DNA of 64,000 bases from Steromphala cineraria. Lineage: Eukaryota > Mollusca > Gastropoda > Trochida > Trochidae. Positions 9,100 through 21,000 of this stretch are shown piece by piece. The translations under genes and the position numbers were made by a program. The first letter of the stretch is position 1, and each line of letters starts with the position of its first letter. The stretch lies in the NCBI GenBank assembly GCA_916613615.1, contig OU744732.1:30824673-30888672 (forward strand). The letters are read 5' to 3'. The notes beneath the pieces were generated by a model, which had not been told where the DNA came from, ran no database searches, and was given only the letters and a program-made list of their open reading frames with translations.

Positions 9100-9523
9100 C
9101 CTATACTTGATTGTCATTTCTGCAATTCGACTGAAAGCCGATTTCCAAAAATGGCTGCCAGACAAAAGAGATATATTCGGAACAAGTGCTCAGTTTTGAG
9201 AATCTGATTAAGGTAGATATAAGTAGTCGTTACTTTCCCCTTTGGATAATTAATATTTACATATAAAGTTTTCATTACAGTTATGAATCTAAATTTTTAT
9301 AAAAATCTTATAAGATTATGACCTCACAATATATCACTGAATTTCAATATATTTCATTTTATAATATTTTCCTTCACGAAAAACAAGGCCAAGATCAAGT
9401 GCCAAGGGGTATTATCAATGACATGAAAATCTTACTAGCCAAACTACAAAGACATATGTGTACTTCAAAAGCCATAGTGTCCACCAAGAAGACATGTATA
9501 GTTGACAGTACTGTCCAAATCTC
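9100..9523 (-). repeat. Inverted partner of the 1-445 block
   Basis: This is the reverse complement of 1-445 with moderate divergence. The open frame that runs through it is a by-product of the repeat, not a gene. Confidence 0.8.
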
Positions 9524-10974
9524 TTTGAAGGTCTTTACCAAATTAATATTAGTTAAGCTTGTAGGCTTTCCTTTCTACACTCATCCTTCATGTGACGCAG
9601 GCGGGCTGTGGTGATAAAGAGAGGGTTCCTTAAACCGGTACATCCATTGTGATATTTCTATTTAAAGTTAAAGGACAATATTGACATCTATTTTTCTACA
9701 TTGGTCAAATCATTGTCTGCAATACTATGTACACGAAACAGATTCCAGTTGTCATGTTCCCGACCTGTTAAGGCAGTTAGCATTTACTCTAAAACGTTTT
9801 GATTTTCACAAAAGAGAAGTTGGTATCAAGGTAAAATTTTCCGAATCATTTCAATGGGTCTGTTCTGATTATGATATTTCAATATTCAAACACAATATCA
9901 TTTTGGCATTAAATCAAATTACCTACCAATTAAATCTTTTTACCTCCGATCTGATGCATGTACATATGTTAAACAACTGACATCTTGATGACCAAACGTT
10001 TTAACCATTCCCTTTCACTTACTCATTTTTACTAAACAATTTATTTTTCAAAGCCCCTTTTAAAATGACAATTAAAAGTAACTTATTAACAAGTTCTTGT
10101 TCTCTATAAAACTACAATTACATGCAGTGTTATTATTTTGTGTCGTATATTTTGTTACGTGTCAAAGTGCCTTTACAAAATGAACCTTTTCATCCTCGAC
10201 TATGAATAGATTACAAACAACGACAAATAGTATATATTTCGATATATAATCTACTCATCTCTTGTCAAGTTACCATTTGTAGTAAATGCGTGATGACTTC
10301 CCTTTTTCATTAACCAAGGCCCACGCAAAGAATGATTTTTTTAAAAAGGTTTTGTTTTTTATCCATTTCCTAATTACTGTATGACGTATATAAGGCAAGC
10401 ATATGTTTGATGACAGTGAATAGCTAGTTTGAACCGTATCATTTAGGTATTATGACCCTCCTTAATTGTGTTCTGTTTGAAATGAATAATATCAGGATCG
10501 TGATTTCCGATATTTGTTTTGAACGTAGATCACATTGGAATGGATATGTTTTAAATGATAGATCATATAATTGTCATATAATGCCAATTGTTTCTACTGA
10601 TCTTCCCTGTTTCATCAAACAGTTCTTAACTTAATGATAGAAACGTTGAAGTGAAATACCTTAGAAATACCTTAATAAGTGTAATAAAATACGCAATACA
10701 ATGCATTGAATGATAATTACACAAAATACAGAGTCAATGAAACGAATAATAAAATACGCAAGCACAGAAAGTAAATTTAAAACACTTTTACGGATCTATT
10801 TTTTTGTTAAATTGTATTTGATTATTTTTATGGTTACTATAGTATATTTCCATGATTATAAAAAAAATATATTTGGCGATTTAAATAGAATAGAAAAAAT
10901 AAATAGAAGGTTAGTGTGTAATACCTTTGATTTTGTTTAATCTATATCTATATCTGCATATTTCATAGGTACCT

Positions 10975-11280
10975 GGGGACGTGTAGCGCAGTGGTAAGAG
11001 TGTTTAGCTGTGGACCAAAATAGGTCTTGAGTTTAAATCCCGCCAGTGGCTTGGCAACTTTATCTTCAGTAGAGAACTGTTCTACACGCAGTAAGGTTAG
11101 GGTGCAATGCTACACTGAATATTTAGTGCAGTACCTACCATGGTTTGTTAGTTTCAGTTGGTTTCAACGCACCGCAGAGTCACATTAGCTCTTCCGAGCT
11201 TTCTCCCTGCAATATTACTAGAAGCCGTGATGTAAGAACAATACTTTTGTGAGCGGCGTTAAACCCCATAACTACTCACC
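10975..11280 (+). mobile_element. tRNA-derived SINE, nearly complete
   Basis: The tRNA-like head at 10975-11043 has box A TAGCGCAGTGG (10983-10993). Box B is decayed, with TTTAAATCC in place of TTCGAATCC. The body CTTCAGTAGAGAACTGTTCT matches the SINE at 18861. The 3' end is GAGCGGCGTTAAACCCC. SINEs like this are transcribed by RNA polymerase III and moved by LINE machinery; the partner LINE is not identifiable here. Confidence 0.85.
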
Positions 11281-11530
11281 TCAATGGAACTTAACGGAGG
11301 AAACTAATTTGATTAAGAAATCTTTTGATATTGCTTTATGCCATTTCTCATCAAAGCTGACTCAAAAAAGTGCCCCTGTTGCTATTGAATTCAACCTTCA
11401 GGTACGTTAGTCAGTCAGCATGTGAAGATATGTGCTTTTTGTATTTTCAACTTCTTCGGACTTCTACTTCATGGAATGTAACTTCGTTTCCGGGGCATAA
11501 CTCTAAATATTATACTTTTCTCGTTGACAC

Positions 11531-11660
11531 TTGATATGTCCTCTCCCCTAATGCCTCTTTCCCTGCTCTGAAATCGCTATCTCATCATGCTGTCCTTAAA
11601 TTAGTCTCTTTGACGTCCCCTCTTGGGGCGTTATGTCATTAATGGAAACTTAAATCATGC
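11531..11660 (+). repeat. Module R, copy 4 (internally deleted)
   Basis: This is the copy B partner of module R copy 1. The central TTAGCAGCTTCATTGACATT part is missing, but the start (GACACTTGATATGTCCTCTC) and end (GGGGCGTTATGTCATTAATG) remain. Confidence 0.75.
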
Positions 11661-11871
11661 AAGTGTTTTGACAAGTTTCTTGTGAGATTTGTCAGGTTGC
11701 TGCTCATGTTTACTCTTTGAATTCTTTATTCATGTGTTCTTTCTTCTACAGACATGTCAAAATGGAATGATACAATAGCATTTTTCTATTCTAGAGGAAT
11801 AGATCCTTACGTTTCTTACTTTCTTTCTTCCTGGGACAAAACAAATGACGTGAATTCATTACAGCAATATT

Positions 11872-12165
11872 CTCATGCTTTGGTCATGAGACAAGATGTT
11901 AACTTTATAAATCTTCTCCCCTAACTGTTCTCTGTATGTTCCTACTCATAAGCATCAATTGGGCACGAGAGTTCTCTTCTTATAACTTGGGGAATATATA
12001 TCGACCTTTGTAAGAGGCTCCATTCTCATTTCTTCCCTTGACGTTGGGTGTTACCAGTGTTAAACTCAGTAATCAGAATTTCGTCACGTCGTCTTTAAAT
12101 AAGTATCTTTGACGACTTCTCTGAAGGCGTATTGTCATTCATGGAATTTCTCGATGAAGGTGGCT
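11872..12165 (+). repeat. Module R, copy 5
   Basis: This is the copy B partner of module R copy 2, with the same extended left part (TTTGGTCATGAGACAAGATG). Confidence 0.75.
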
Positions 12166-12340
12166 TTTTATTTAAATAATTTAAATGCACGTAAATCACA
12201 AGGTATCTGGTCTAAGATTCGAATTTGTCCTTTTTATATGTCACACAAAACGTTTCTATCAGAGGAGCAAAAGACAAGGGTTACAAATTAATTTAGACAT
12301 TTGGTCATTTCTTTATTATTTCTCTGATTTCTATAAGTGG

Positions 12341-14089
12341 TCTTCAAATGTCCAAGTACAGCCAGGTATATATAAAACGGTTTTTTCTAACTGTTGTCCA
12401 GATTGGTTATCAAAATACTTAAGATGATCTTATAGGACGACAACAAGATTGTTGTCTACAGTACGTCATATTTCTCTCTAGAGCATATCAATAGGGCGTA
12501 TTTTTACTTTTGCATTTTTGCCATATGTCCCTACAGGCAACTTTGTCATTGTTCTGTGAAGGTATATTTAATTTTGCGCCCTAACACTACATTGTTTCTT
12601 TCTTTTTCTCTAGTTTCCATTGACACTCTGAATGAATGAATGTAAATATATCGTATCATTGTAGAAAGAGTACTTAGGACCTCTACTGTCTTTACATTCA
12701 TCAATTCGAAAGCTTTATATATGATGTGCAATTCATAGTAAACACAAATTAGTAAGAATCAGAGTTTGTAAAACACAAAACCAAAGCACATTAAGAGTTA
12801 TGAAGTGACTCTATGCCTCTTGACATGATAGATGAACCATCATGGCCATGGGCAGAGATAAATGTTAATTCAGCCGACAGAATGTCCATTAGTGCACACT
12901 TCCGGAAATGAACCCTTGACCGGGAATATATTTCATCTCCATGGAGACAGATTAATGAAAGAGTAGGAAGACATCAACTATCAATAGGATTCGCTTCAAG
13001 GGGTTGATGTGTGGAGTTAACAGACATGCGTAATTTGATTATCGTTTTGGCCAACATCTGGATTAAGTCAATTGTTCCTTTTGTTTTGTTTTGCTGTATT
13101 GATTGATATTTTTTCTTTGTAAATTAATCAGTAAAATCTAACTTATCTCTTTTTTTTAAACAATCATTTGGATCAAACATTACAAACAAGCATATGTTAA
13201 CGTTTGACATGATTTCTATATACTTCATGATATACTATTTCTAGTTACGTCAGATTCATTTATTGTTCAGCAGCCGGAAATCGTCTCACTCAATATGTGA
13301 TGTCATTGATGGACTTGTTCCTTTATACCATTATGTTATTAGGGCAGAATCTTGAACCTATACGAGTCTTTGCTTATGATAAGATTCTTAAAACAATACT
13401 CCGTTAACATGCTTTCAATTATGTGGATTTAATACAGATTTCAATCACTGATTATGAACCGAATTTTTAAGTCATAGTCCGGTAAAGAAGAACCGGACGG
13501 ATGGATGGATGGTTGTCAGTTTTATATCCTCCAAAGACCTTTTTTGGCGGGAAATAGTAATACTCGTAAAAATGTACACCATCTCGATACACTGAACATG
13601 GTATTAACCAAAAGAGACATATATCCTGAGGGTCTATTTATCAAACTAAAGAATTGAAAAATGAATCAAAATGTGTATCAGACGGACAGATGGATGTACT
13701 TTTATATCCTCCATATTTAAATGTCCATACATACAGTACTATGTACATAACTTAGGCGTGGAACAGTAACAACTAATAAATGGTCTTGAAATATTTGGCG
13801 ATCCTCATACTCAAACAAAAGCGACAGTCCCGAACAGCTGAGAAGAGAAGTGATGAAAGTCTCCCAAGCTTAACTAAACCATATTTCATCCAGTCGTATT
13901 GAGCGAACCAGACTTAATTGGCTTTCGTGTACAATAGGCGGAAATGTCAGGCATAAGTGGATATACAAGAAATCGAAGTGTGCTTAACAGCTTTACCGTG
14001 AATGGCTTGAGCATATTGTCAAACTATCTGAATATCTTCACGAATAATTGAAATCTATAAATCGTCCCATCTCCTCATGTATCCAGACT
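12341..14089. other. No gene recognised; minor GGAT repeat
   Basis: This is non-coding by appearance. Two related stretches (CGGACGGATGGATGGATGG near 13495 and CGGACAGATGGATGTA near 13683, each followed by TTTTATATCCTCCA) suggest a small local duplication. Otherwise nothing. Confidence 0.5.
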
Positions 14090-14487
14090 GAGTTAGATCT
14101 GTATAAATATATCCAATCACACTGTTCAACTGAAGTAAACTTTGTCTTCACACGATCCTTCATTCATTGAGGTAAGGTTGCTTACACATTCCAGAATAAG
14201 ATTGACTTGGAAGTACCCTTTGCTTAATGTTCCATGTGCTAAATTTGTTATCGAGAGTTAGATCTGTATAAATAGATCCAATCACACTGTTCAACTGTTG
14301 TTGTTGGATTGGAGTTTGAAAGAAGACGTTAAACTCCAACCCAACAACAACAATGTTCAACTGAAGTAAACTTTGTCTTCACACGATCCTTCATTCATTG
14401 AGGTTTCTTACACATTTGCTTCTGAGAACAAGATTTACTTGGAAGTAGCATTTGCTTAATGTTCCATGTGCTAAATTTGTTATCGAG
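14090..14487 (+). repeat. Tandem duplication, 165-bp unit, two copies
   Basis: Unit 1 (14090-14254) and unit 2 (14255-14487) both start GAGTTAGATCTGTATAAATA and end GCTAAATTTGTTATCGA. Unit 2 is longer because it carries a 57-bp insertion plus its 9-bp duplicated target. Confidence 0.85.
14297..14353. mobile_element. 57-bp fold-back insertion with 9-bp target duplication
   Basis: This is a near-perfect inverted repeat of about 20 bp (GTTGTTGTTGGATTGGAGTT and its complement AACTCCAACCCAACAACAAC) around a 15-nt centre. It is flanked by TGTTCAACT at 14288-14296 and 14354-14362. The matching place in tandem unit 1 (about 14123-14131) has one TGTTCAACT and no insert. The right half (ACGTTAAACTCCAACCCAAC) looks like a molluscan-type SINE 3' end. 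Confidence 0.85.
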
Positions 14488-15564
14488 AGTTTATGGTAGC
14501 ATTATGAAAGATAAATATATGACTCATGCTGCGGTTTAACTGACATTATTCTTCATAATGTCGCGAGTTTCAAAAATACTAGCATTGCTGTTTACATATC
14601 TCGTAGGCTATCTTGAAAATATAACATATTCAAAAAACTAGCTATTGCCCTTTTGAAATACAGCGATTTTAAATATATTTCATGGAGTCTTCACAGTTCA
14701 AGCGAGTTTGAGAAAGAAAAAAACACTTGATTTACCAGATCTCGGCGTGAGGTTAGCATAACACATATTTCAACATATTCGCAAAGACATTGACTGAATT
14801 ATATATCAGTGAATATGACGGGTATTATTGGATCTGGTAGAAAGAAAATAATGAAATATTATCCTCTAAGGACTCATTTGAATCAGTTATGTATGCACCA
14901 GCAAAACCTTGACGTTGACAAACTAAACATTTCAGCATTTGTGACGGATTTAAGTCGTTATCGCCAGCAAAGATATATGTCAGTAAAGAATATCACTCTT
15001 TTATCGCTTTTGGGCAACACTACTGAGTTTAAATAATGTTTTAACAAAAAAAAACATTTTTCATTGACAAATGATGATTACTATGGTAGTGAGTTAAAAG
15101 GGTGTTTTCAAAAACTAATTAAAAAAAATTAATACTGAAACATGGCCTACGACCAATGACATAACCATTTCTATTCTGACAGACGTCAATTCAATAATTT
15201 TATATCACAATCATAACAATTAATGGTCATAGCATTTAAAGTCACAAGTATTTTTTTAAAAACGGTTAAATTCGATTAATGTGCACAGAAACAATCAGCG
15301 CTTGAATACGATAACATTCCTGTTGACAGAAAATTAAATAAGGATGTACAAATACACAAATATAATTTAGAGAATATTATTCGTTTTCAGCCATGAGTGA
15401 AAATATATAACTTTTTTGCCTCACGAGATGAGATAAACATGACATGTCAAGAAAACAAAACAAAATATATTCATCTTATGATTTAATCGTTGTATTTCTA
15501 ACAAATTTGAAGTGCATTTACGTTGAGTCGGCTCCAAAGAGAGCACGTCGCAAAAGCAGCAACA
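14488..15564. other. No gene recognised
   Basis: AT-rich with scattered short frames (one of 75 codons at 14809). I see no support for coding or for any repeat. Confidence 0.5.
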
Positions 15565-15995
15565 TGACGTCATGAGCGTGTCATTGCGTCACACCATTGT
15601 TGTTGTAACACCTTACATTGTTATTGTCACTAGTGACTGATAACACAGTTTATTTTCATTGATAGATCTCGGTATTTCACCGCCAATAATATAATAAAAC
15701 AACATCTGTTTCACATGCATTACTCGCGTGTTATGTTTTCTTATAAGGCAACCATGTGGTCCCCACTTAATTAGATTTGACAATTTGTTGGAACATTGTA
15801 ACTATGTAGTATATCATACTTGATTGGCTGGAAATACAAATAGATAAGTGAGTCTATTGTTGACGTAAAAATTTATATCAGGGTTACATATTACTCTTTT
15901 TTTTGTTATCAAAAACTAATTTGAAATACAATCATTCATTAAATGAGGCTGAGATACTTTGTTCTATCAGTGAACTAAACTATCTATCTGGCTAC

Positions 15996-16050
15996 AGTGG
16001 CGATAACCTTTATCGTCACTCTACTGAGTGGCGATAAACTTTATCACCAT
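15996..16050. repeat. Two tandem hairpins of the AGTGGCGATAA type
   Basis: AGTGGCGATAA pairs with TTATCGTCACT around a 2-3 nt loop (15996-16020). A second AGTGGCGATAA is followed by a similar arm, TTTATCACCA (16027-16048). Short-loop stems in tandem; function unknown. Confidence 0.6.
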
Positions 16051-16197
16051 TTGAGTAACGTCATGTTCAAGGGTTTGACGTCATGAAATACTTGTCTGAT
16101 ATAATGAATTGATTCTCATTTGACGTCACACTGTTCGGGCTCGGCAAAGCAGTCGTTCAACATGTAATACGAAGGATTTCACCATAAAATGACAAAT

Positions 16198-16270
16198 ACC
16201 ATGTTTATATCATCTGAGCCACTCGTGAAAATATAAACTATATACCTCACTCGATGCGATAAACATGGTA
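16198..16270. repeat. Inverted repeat, about 24-bp arms
   Basis: ACCATGTTTATATCATCTGAG pairs imperfectly with CTCACTCGATGCGATAAACATGGT around a roughly 28-nt AT-rich centre. A related arm sequence (GAGTGAAAATATATAAC then CTCACGAGATGAGATAAACATG) occurs at about 15395-15440. Probably a small dispersed inverted repeat. Confidence 0.55.
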
Positions 16271-16837
16271 TAAAGACAGAGAGGATCTACTTATCCCATT
16301 ACCGAATTCAAAGATGAATCAAAATGTGTTGAAAATAGAACAGAAATGACAAAGTCAATCTTTCCTCATGATTTACTTACCTTGGTATATCAGTTAATAT
16401 TTGAATAAAAATAACCATCAGTAAGTAGGTAATTCTTTCATGTGTGTGAGAACAAAAAGCTGTTCTTACTTTATAGAACATCCAATTACAGTACATTCAA
16501 TGAGGACTTTTTCGAATGATAATTCAACCAAACAGAGGAAATGGTCAGGCGATCATTCCATGGTTGCATGGTTGCTTGTGAAAACAGGCAAGGGGAAATG
16601 AATCGTCGGTATGGAATCATGTGTCCATTCAACTGGGAAATGAAGAGAAAGTGATTCATAACAGTTGTCAATACTCCTAATATGTAGGTCATCACAGTTC
16701 AATAGGCTACTGGGACAAGATGTAAAGTACATTAATAACTATTCCATACATGTATACTCTGGGTCCGACGGTCAAGGTACTTCCTTATTTTGAACTTCCA
16801 TTTCAGTTCTCACTGACACATGCTGTATGGCTTAATA

Positions 16838-17037
16838 TCTCCCTACAGAGACAGATGAAGTCATGAAATGTTGATACAGTCTCTGTTATATTACGCCGAG
16901 TTTGTGGGATAGAATGGGATAGAATGGGAGATGCCTGATTGGAGGCAATCGAAGTTAGTTGTGCAATCAGCGACGCTGTTCTTATATCATCATTTTGGCT
17001 ACCATTCATGGCAAAGGCATTGTGATATGAACCACCC
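16838..17037 (+). mobile_element. Inverted-repeat element family G, copy 1 (partial)
   Basis: This shares CTCCCTACAGAGACAGAT, CTGATTGGAGGCAATC, GTGCAATCAGCGACGCTGTT and ATGAACCACCC with 57478-57660, and in reverse with 54741-54884. The right terminal repeat seen at 57776 is not found here. A GGGATAGAAT decamer is duplicated in tandem at about 16905. Confidence 0.7.
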
Positions 17038-17285
17038 TACTTCTCAGTATAGGCGGACTAGCCGCCGCCGACTCCTATAGATTGTGACGTCATTGGTGAA
17101 CCGTGACGTCAAAGCACCGTTTTTAACGTGACGTCACAATGAAAAAGTGATATTTTGCAATAGGGCAATATATGAATAATATGTACCTCGGTATGACTGC
17201 CCTCGTAGGTAATAAAGTCAAATATTGGCCTGGTTTATGTAAGTGACACATTACTTTGGATACATGTAGATGTTTTTTAAAATGA

Positions 17286-17475
17286 TATACTGAAACGTTT
17301 TATAAACATTTTCACAACGTTTGCTAAGCATTCGAAACCTAAAATATATGATGAAAGTTTCTTAAAGTTTCAAAGCAGCGTTCAGAGAACGTGTCTTCAA
17401 TAAGTTTATAAAAACGTGCAGAAACGTTTCTCTCAGAAACGTTCAGGAAACGTTTAAGAAACGTTTTGTGTAAAC
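17286..17475. repeat. AACGTT-rich degenerate repeat
   Basis: About eight variants of AAACGTTT/GAAACGTTC spaced irregularly over 190 bp, ending AAACGTTTTGTGTAAACTGG. Looks like a degenerate satellite-like or low-complexity repeat. No coding content. Confidence 0.6.
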
Positions 17476-18024
17476 TGGGAACATATTATTTAATGGGTCA
17501 GACCTATCGAGGCATTTATAGTGGAGACGCAATTCAAGACGACATTTTGGTTTGTGCATATTTGTACATGATTATGTAACAACCAATATTTTACAAGGCG
17601 TAATATACATTGTATGTGTTGTCTTATATTTAACAATTTCATATAGAAAGCGATTTCGTACCAGAAAAATATCCCGATAGGACTGTGCCTTTGACACATT
17701 TTTTGTTGGTTTCAAAAGCCTGCCCTAACTGAACTAATATTTATGTTTAATAAATAGCATATTTCATGTTGTTTCTGAGATCGCATTGGAATAATCCATG
17801 CTCCATTGAAGTGTTATATACCTCTTATTGTCCACGTATTTTATTTTCTATCTAAGACTACACTAGAAAGATCCTCTCTGCTATTCCAAACATATTTAAT
17901 GACGAGATAGTTTTGTTAATGAATTGAACATGGGTTTCTGTATTCTAGGGGAATATTCAAAGTGTTGATGTAAACGCCGTACTAACAGAACGTGATGGAT
18001 TCTACTGGGTGGTAATTAAATGTA

Positions 18025-21000
18025 ATGTGACCAGGTTGACTTGTTTGCTTAGGACAACCCTTAAAAGGAAACGAGAGTGAGACAACTACAGATTCCTGGC
18101 CATGATGTTGTCTCCAAACCGAGCCAATTTGTTATAGCCTAATTTCAGTAAATGTGAAGAAACGGTGTTATTCACTCCAGGTTTGTCGTAAAAGTTTATT
18201 ATACTGTCCCAGTGTATATGCAGAAATAACCTCAATGCATATCGTTTTAGGTTAATGGATAACTACGTCTGTAAAAGTGAATATGAACTGTACGTTTTGG
18301 AGATTTAGTTTGTTTTACATTTAATGTGAATGAAAGAGTTTAGAAAATGTAAACCTGAACATATTGAGAATAAATTATGTATCCTGACAGTGTATATTTG
18401 GGTTGGCTTAAGTAAATTCGAAAATGTTTCATGATTTTAGATTTTTGTACTTAAACCACATTCATTACAATAGGTGTTTTTATAAACATGATTATGAAAA
18501 GTATCAGATTCACGAATAATTTCTTTAAAATTTCCAGAAACGATATTGTTATTATTTATTTCAGTTACATCTGACAAGTATCATAACACATAAATTTAAG
18601 TTCTAAATCATTAAATACGCTGAATAAGATAGCTAAAAGCATGTTAAGTGCGATACAAACCCCCTTTTAGTCACGTCTTTCAAGTTTGTCAAATTGAGAA
18701 AGACATTGTTTTAAGCACACTGTGAAGCCTTCAGCTATTTTCGAAGCTATCATGAACTAAGCGTTGCTTGAAATTTCAATATGAAGTTTGAAAAAACTGT
18801 GACTAATGATGACCTCTAAAAGCAATCATTGTTAACAATCAAGGCAAGGTGTAACACGGGGGCGGGATAGCGCAGTGGTTAGCGCGTACGGCTTCGGATC
18901 AGGAGGTCCGTCGTTCGAATCCCGCCAGGGGCTCGGCAACTTTGTCTGCAGTAGAGAACTGTTCTACACGCAGTCAGGTTTGGGTGCAATGCTTCACTGT
19001 ATTTCAGTGCAGTACCACCCATGGTTGTTAGTTCCAGCCGATGCTCGCAGGTTTCAACGCAATGCATAGCCACAATAGTGTTGCGGGCTTTCTCCCTGCA
19101 ATAATACTAGCAGCCGCGATGTAAGTGAAATACTCTTAAAAACGGCGATAAACCCCACATCACTTCACCTCAACCCACCTATATGTGTAACTGAAGCATG
19201 ATCGTTTTAATCATAAATGCATTCCCAAATTATTTTATATGATCCCAACCAACATTCGTTGTGAATTTCATGCCAAATATTCCCAAAGGTATTGTATTGG
19301 TTCTGTATTTACCATTATGAACTCTTGGGAAGTATAATTTTTGACAATTTTACATAAAACATGATTGACAGAGCATTTATCAATCTCGTTATATCATGCC
19401 AAATATCTTTTCACCGACATAAAAATATAAGATTGATGATTCGGGGGAAAAACTAAATATCAAAAATCAATCACAGAGTATTTGATTTAGTTGCCATGTA
19501 TTGCTTACTAAAAACGAATACGAAACAAAATTTCCTGATCATATATATGTTAGAGAACAAAATCTTTCCCTTTATGATATGTTGTTGAGCAGAATTTCAC
19601 AGTTCGAAATATGTGCAAAAAATAAATTGCTATATACAGAGAATGGTTTCAAAACAAACCCAATGTAATACCAGAGACTTTATATACTACTATTTATTAC
19701 GAGAGTATAAATAGGTGTATGATGTATCTTTTTTAAAAGCATTTTACTGCTACTGTCATTTGTAATCATTTGTAAGAAGATCAACCCTAATGTCTGTCAA
19801 GTCACTATATACCTGTCGGTGTCCTGTATATCTATACTCACATCAGAGAATAAGAGATAGAGAGCAGTATATATGTTATAGAGCAGTAACAAGAGCTTTG
19901 TGACACAAACCTTTGATCGTAAGTCCTTTCAAAGTTGTCAAAACGGCATTAGTAGCATGTTACGGTTTTATATTACAAAGAGTTAGCAAATACTACAAAG
20001 GATATTTTTATTTTTATTTGAACATATTTTTGCTTAAAAGTTTCATTTAGACGAGGAAGGAACTTTGTCATTGTCAGATTTGTAGATAGATAGGGACAAA
20101 AGAATACAACACAAGTTGGAAAAGGGGAAATTAACTCAAATGTTTAGGAAATTAAAGTATGTGTTTTATAAATATTTTATGTTATTATGTTGTCAGTTCT
20201 TACTTCGCATTCCATTGACTATCCTTTGTTATTGTTAATCATGGAAACACAAGAAATAGAATGGTATTTTTAAAAGGGATTTCAAAGACGAAAATCGAGG
20301 TGACTCATATGAAAAATAGAAAATAATTATTAAAATTTCATTTCGATTCAACTATGAACAAAACAATTCCAGAGACACTGATGCATTTTTGGTAAGTAAT
20401 TGAAACTAAGTACAATACCTCCAGTAAAAGGGTAGCTATTCAGGACAACAATGTCATTAAGCACTGTTCTAGACATGATAAGTCCAGGAAGTTGCGTCTA
20501 TCAGTAGAAAGCATGTTGAGTGGATTTAGCGTCACTTGTCTATCTATCTGACAAAGTTGGCAAATTTATTTCACGTTACTGATTTAGACTAAAGTTGTTA
20601 AAGGGGAATTCGGGAGTAGAAAAAATCAAGAGGACAAGGAATTTTATGGAATATCACCTTCTTTATTTCAGAAAGTAGTATAATAAAGAGGTTGATCATG
20701 CGTAGAATTCCTTGTTTTCTAAGACTGAGGTAATAAATCCCACATGAGGCATAAGATGTGAAACAAATTGCGAATTCAATATCTGGAATTGCTATTATTT
20801 ATCTACAAATAGACAATTCTTAACCATACTTTAATAGTTAATTTATTATTGTTGACATGTGTCAACGATGTGTGGTTATTTTCTTGAAAGTAGGGGGTCA
20901 TAAATCAAAAAATTAATAACTGTTCATGAATTTAAGATGATGTTATGTCCTGTCAAATATACATTTCTAAAACATTTCACAGAGTTGTTTTGAATTCATT

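Larger units (their letters stand above)
9712..12340 (+). repeat. Segmental duplication copy B (no retrotransposon)
   Basis: This is the partner of copy A. It holds the undisturbed target at 11811-11840 and a nearly full SINE at 10975-11280. Before the insertion, corresponding points of the two copies would have been about 4.67 kb apart. Confidence 0.85.
15565..17136. promoter_or_regulatory. Cluster of six perfect TGACGTCA (CRE/ATF-type) sites
   Basis: Perfect palindromic TGACGTCA octamers lie at 15565-15572, 16076-16083, 16121-16128, 17085-17092, 17104-17111 and 17129-17136. The last three fall within 52 bp, next to a GC-rich GGCGG-ACTAG-CCGCC hairpin (about 17053-17067). Only three more were noticed in the rest of the window (34057, 49195, 51378). 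CREB/ATF bZIP proteins bind this octamer. Whether this is a real enhancer or promoter is inference; no adjacent gene is recognised. Confidence 0.45.

Noticed and set aside
9318..9980. Two adjacent frames of 98-99 codons
   Set aside because: They lie in the inverted block and the start of duplication copy B, and are not preserved in the partner copy.
14160..14490. CRISPR-like repeat array, suggested by repeated segments
   Set aside because: Only two long units without spacers; it is a simple tandem duplication in eukaryotic DNA.
18875..19073. Opposed 64-codon frames with good composition
   Set aside because: Both are SINE sequence, tRNA head plus body.
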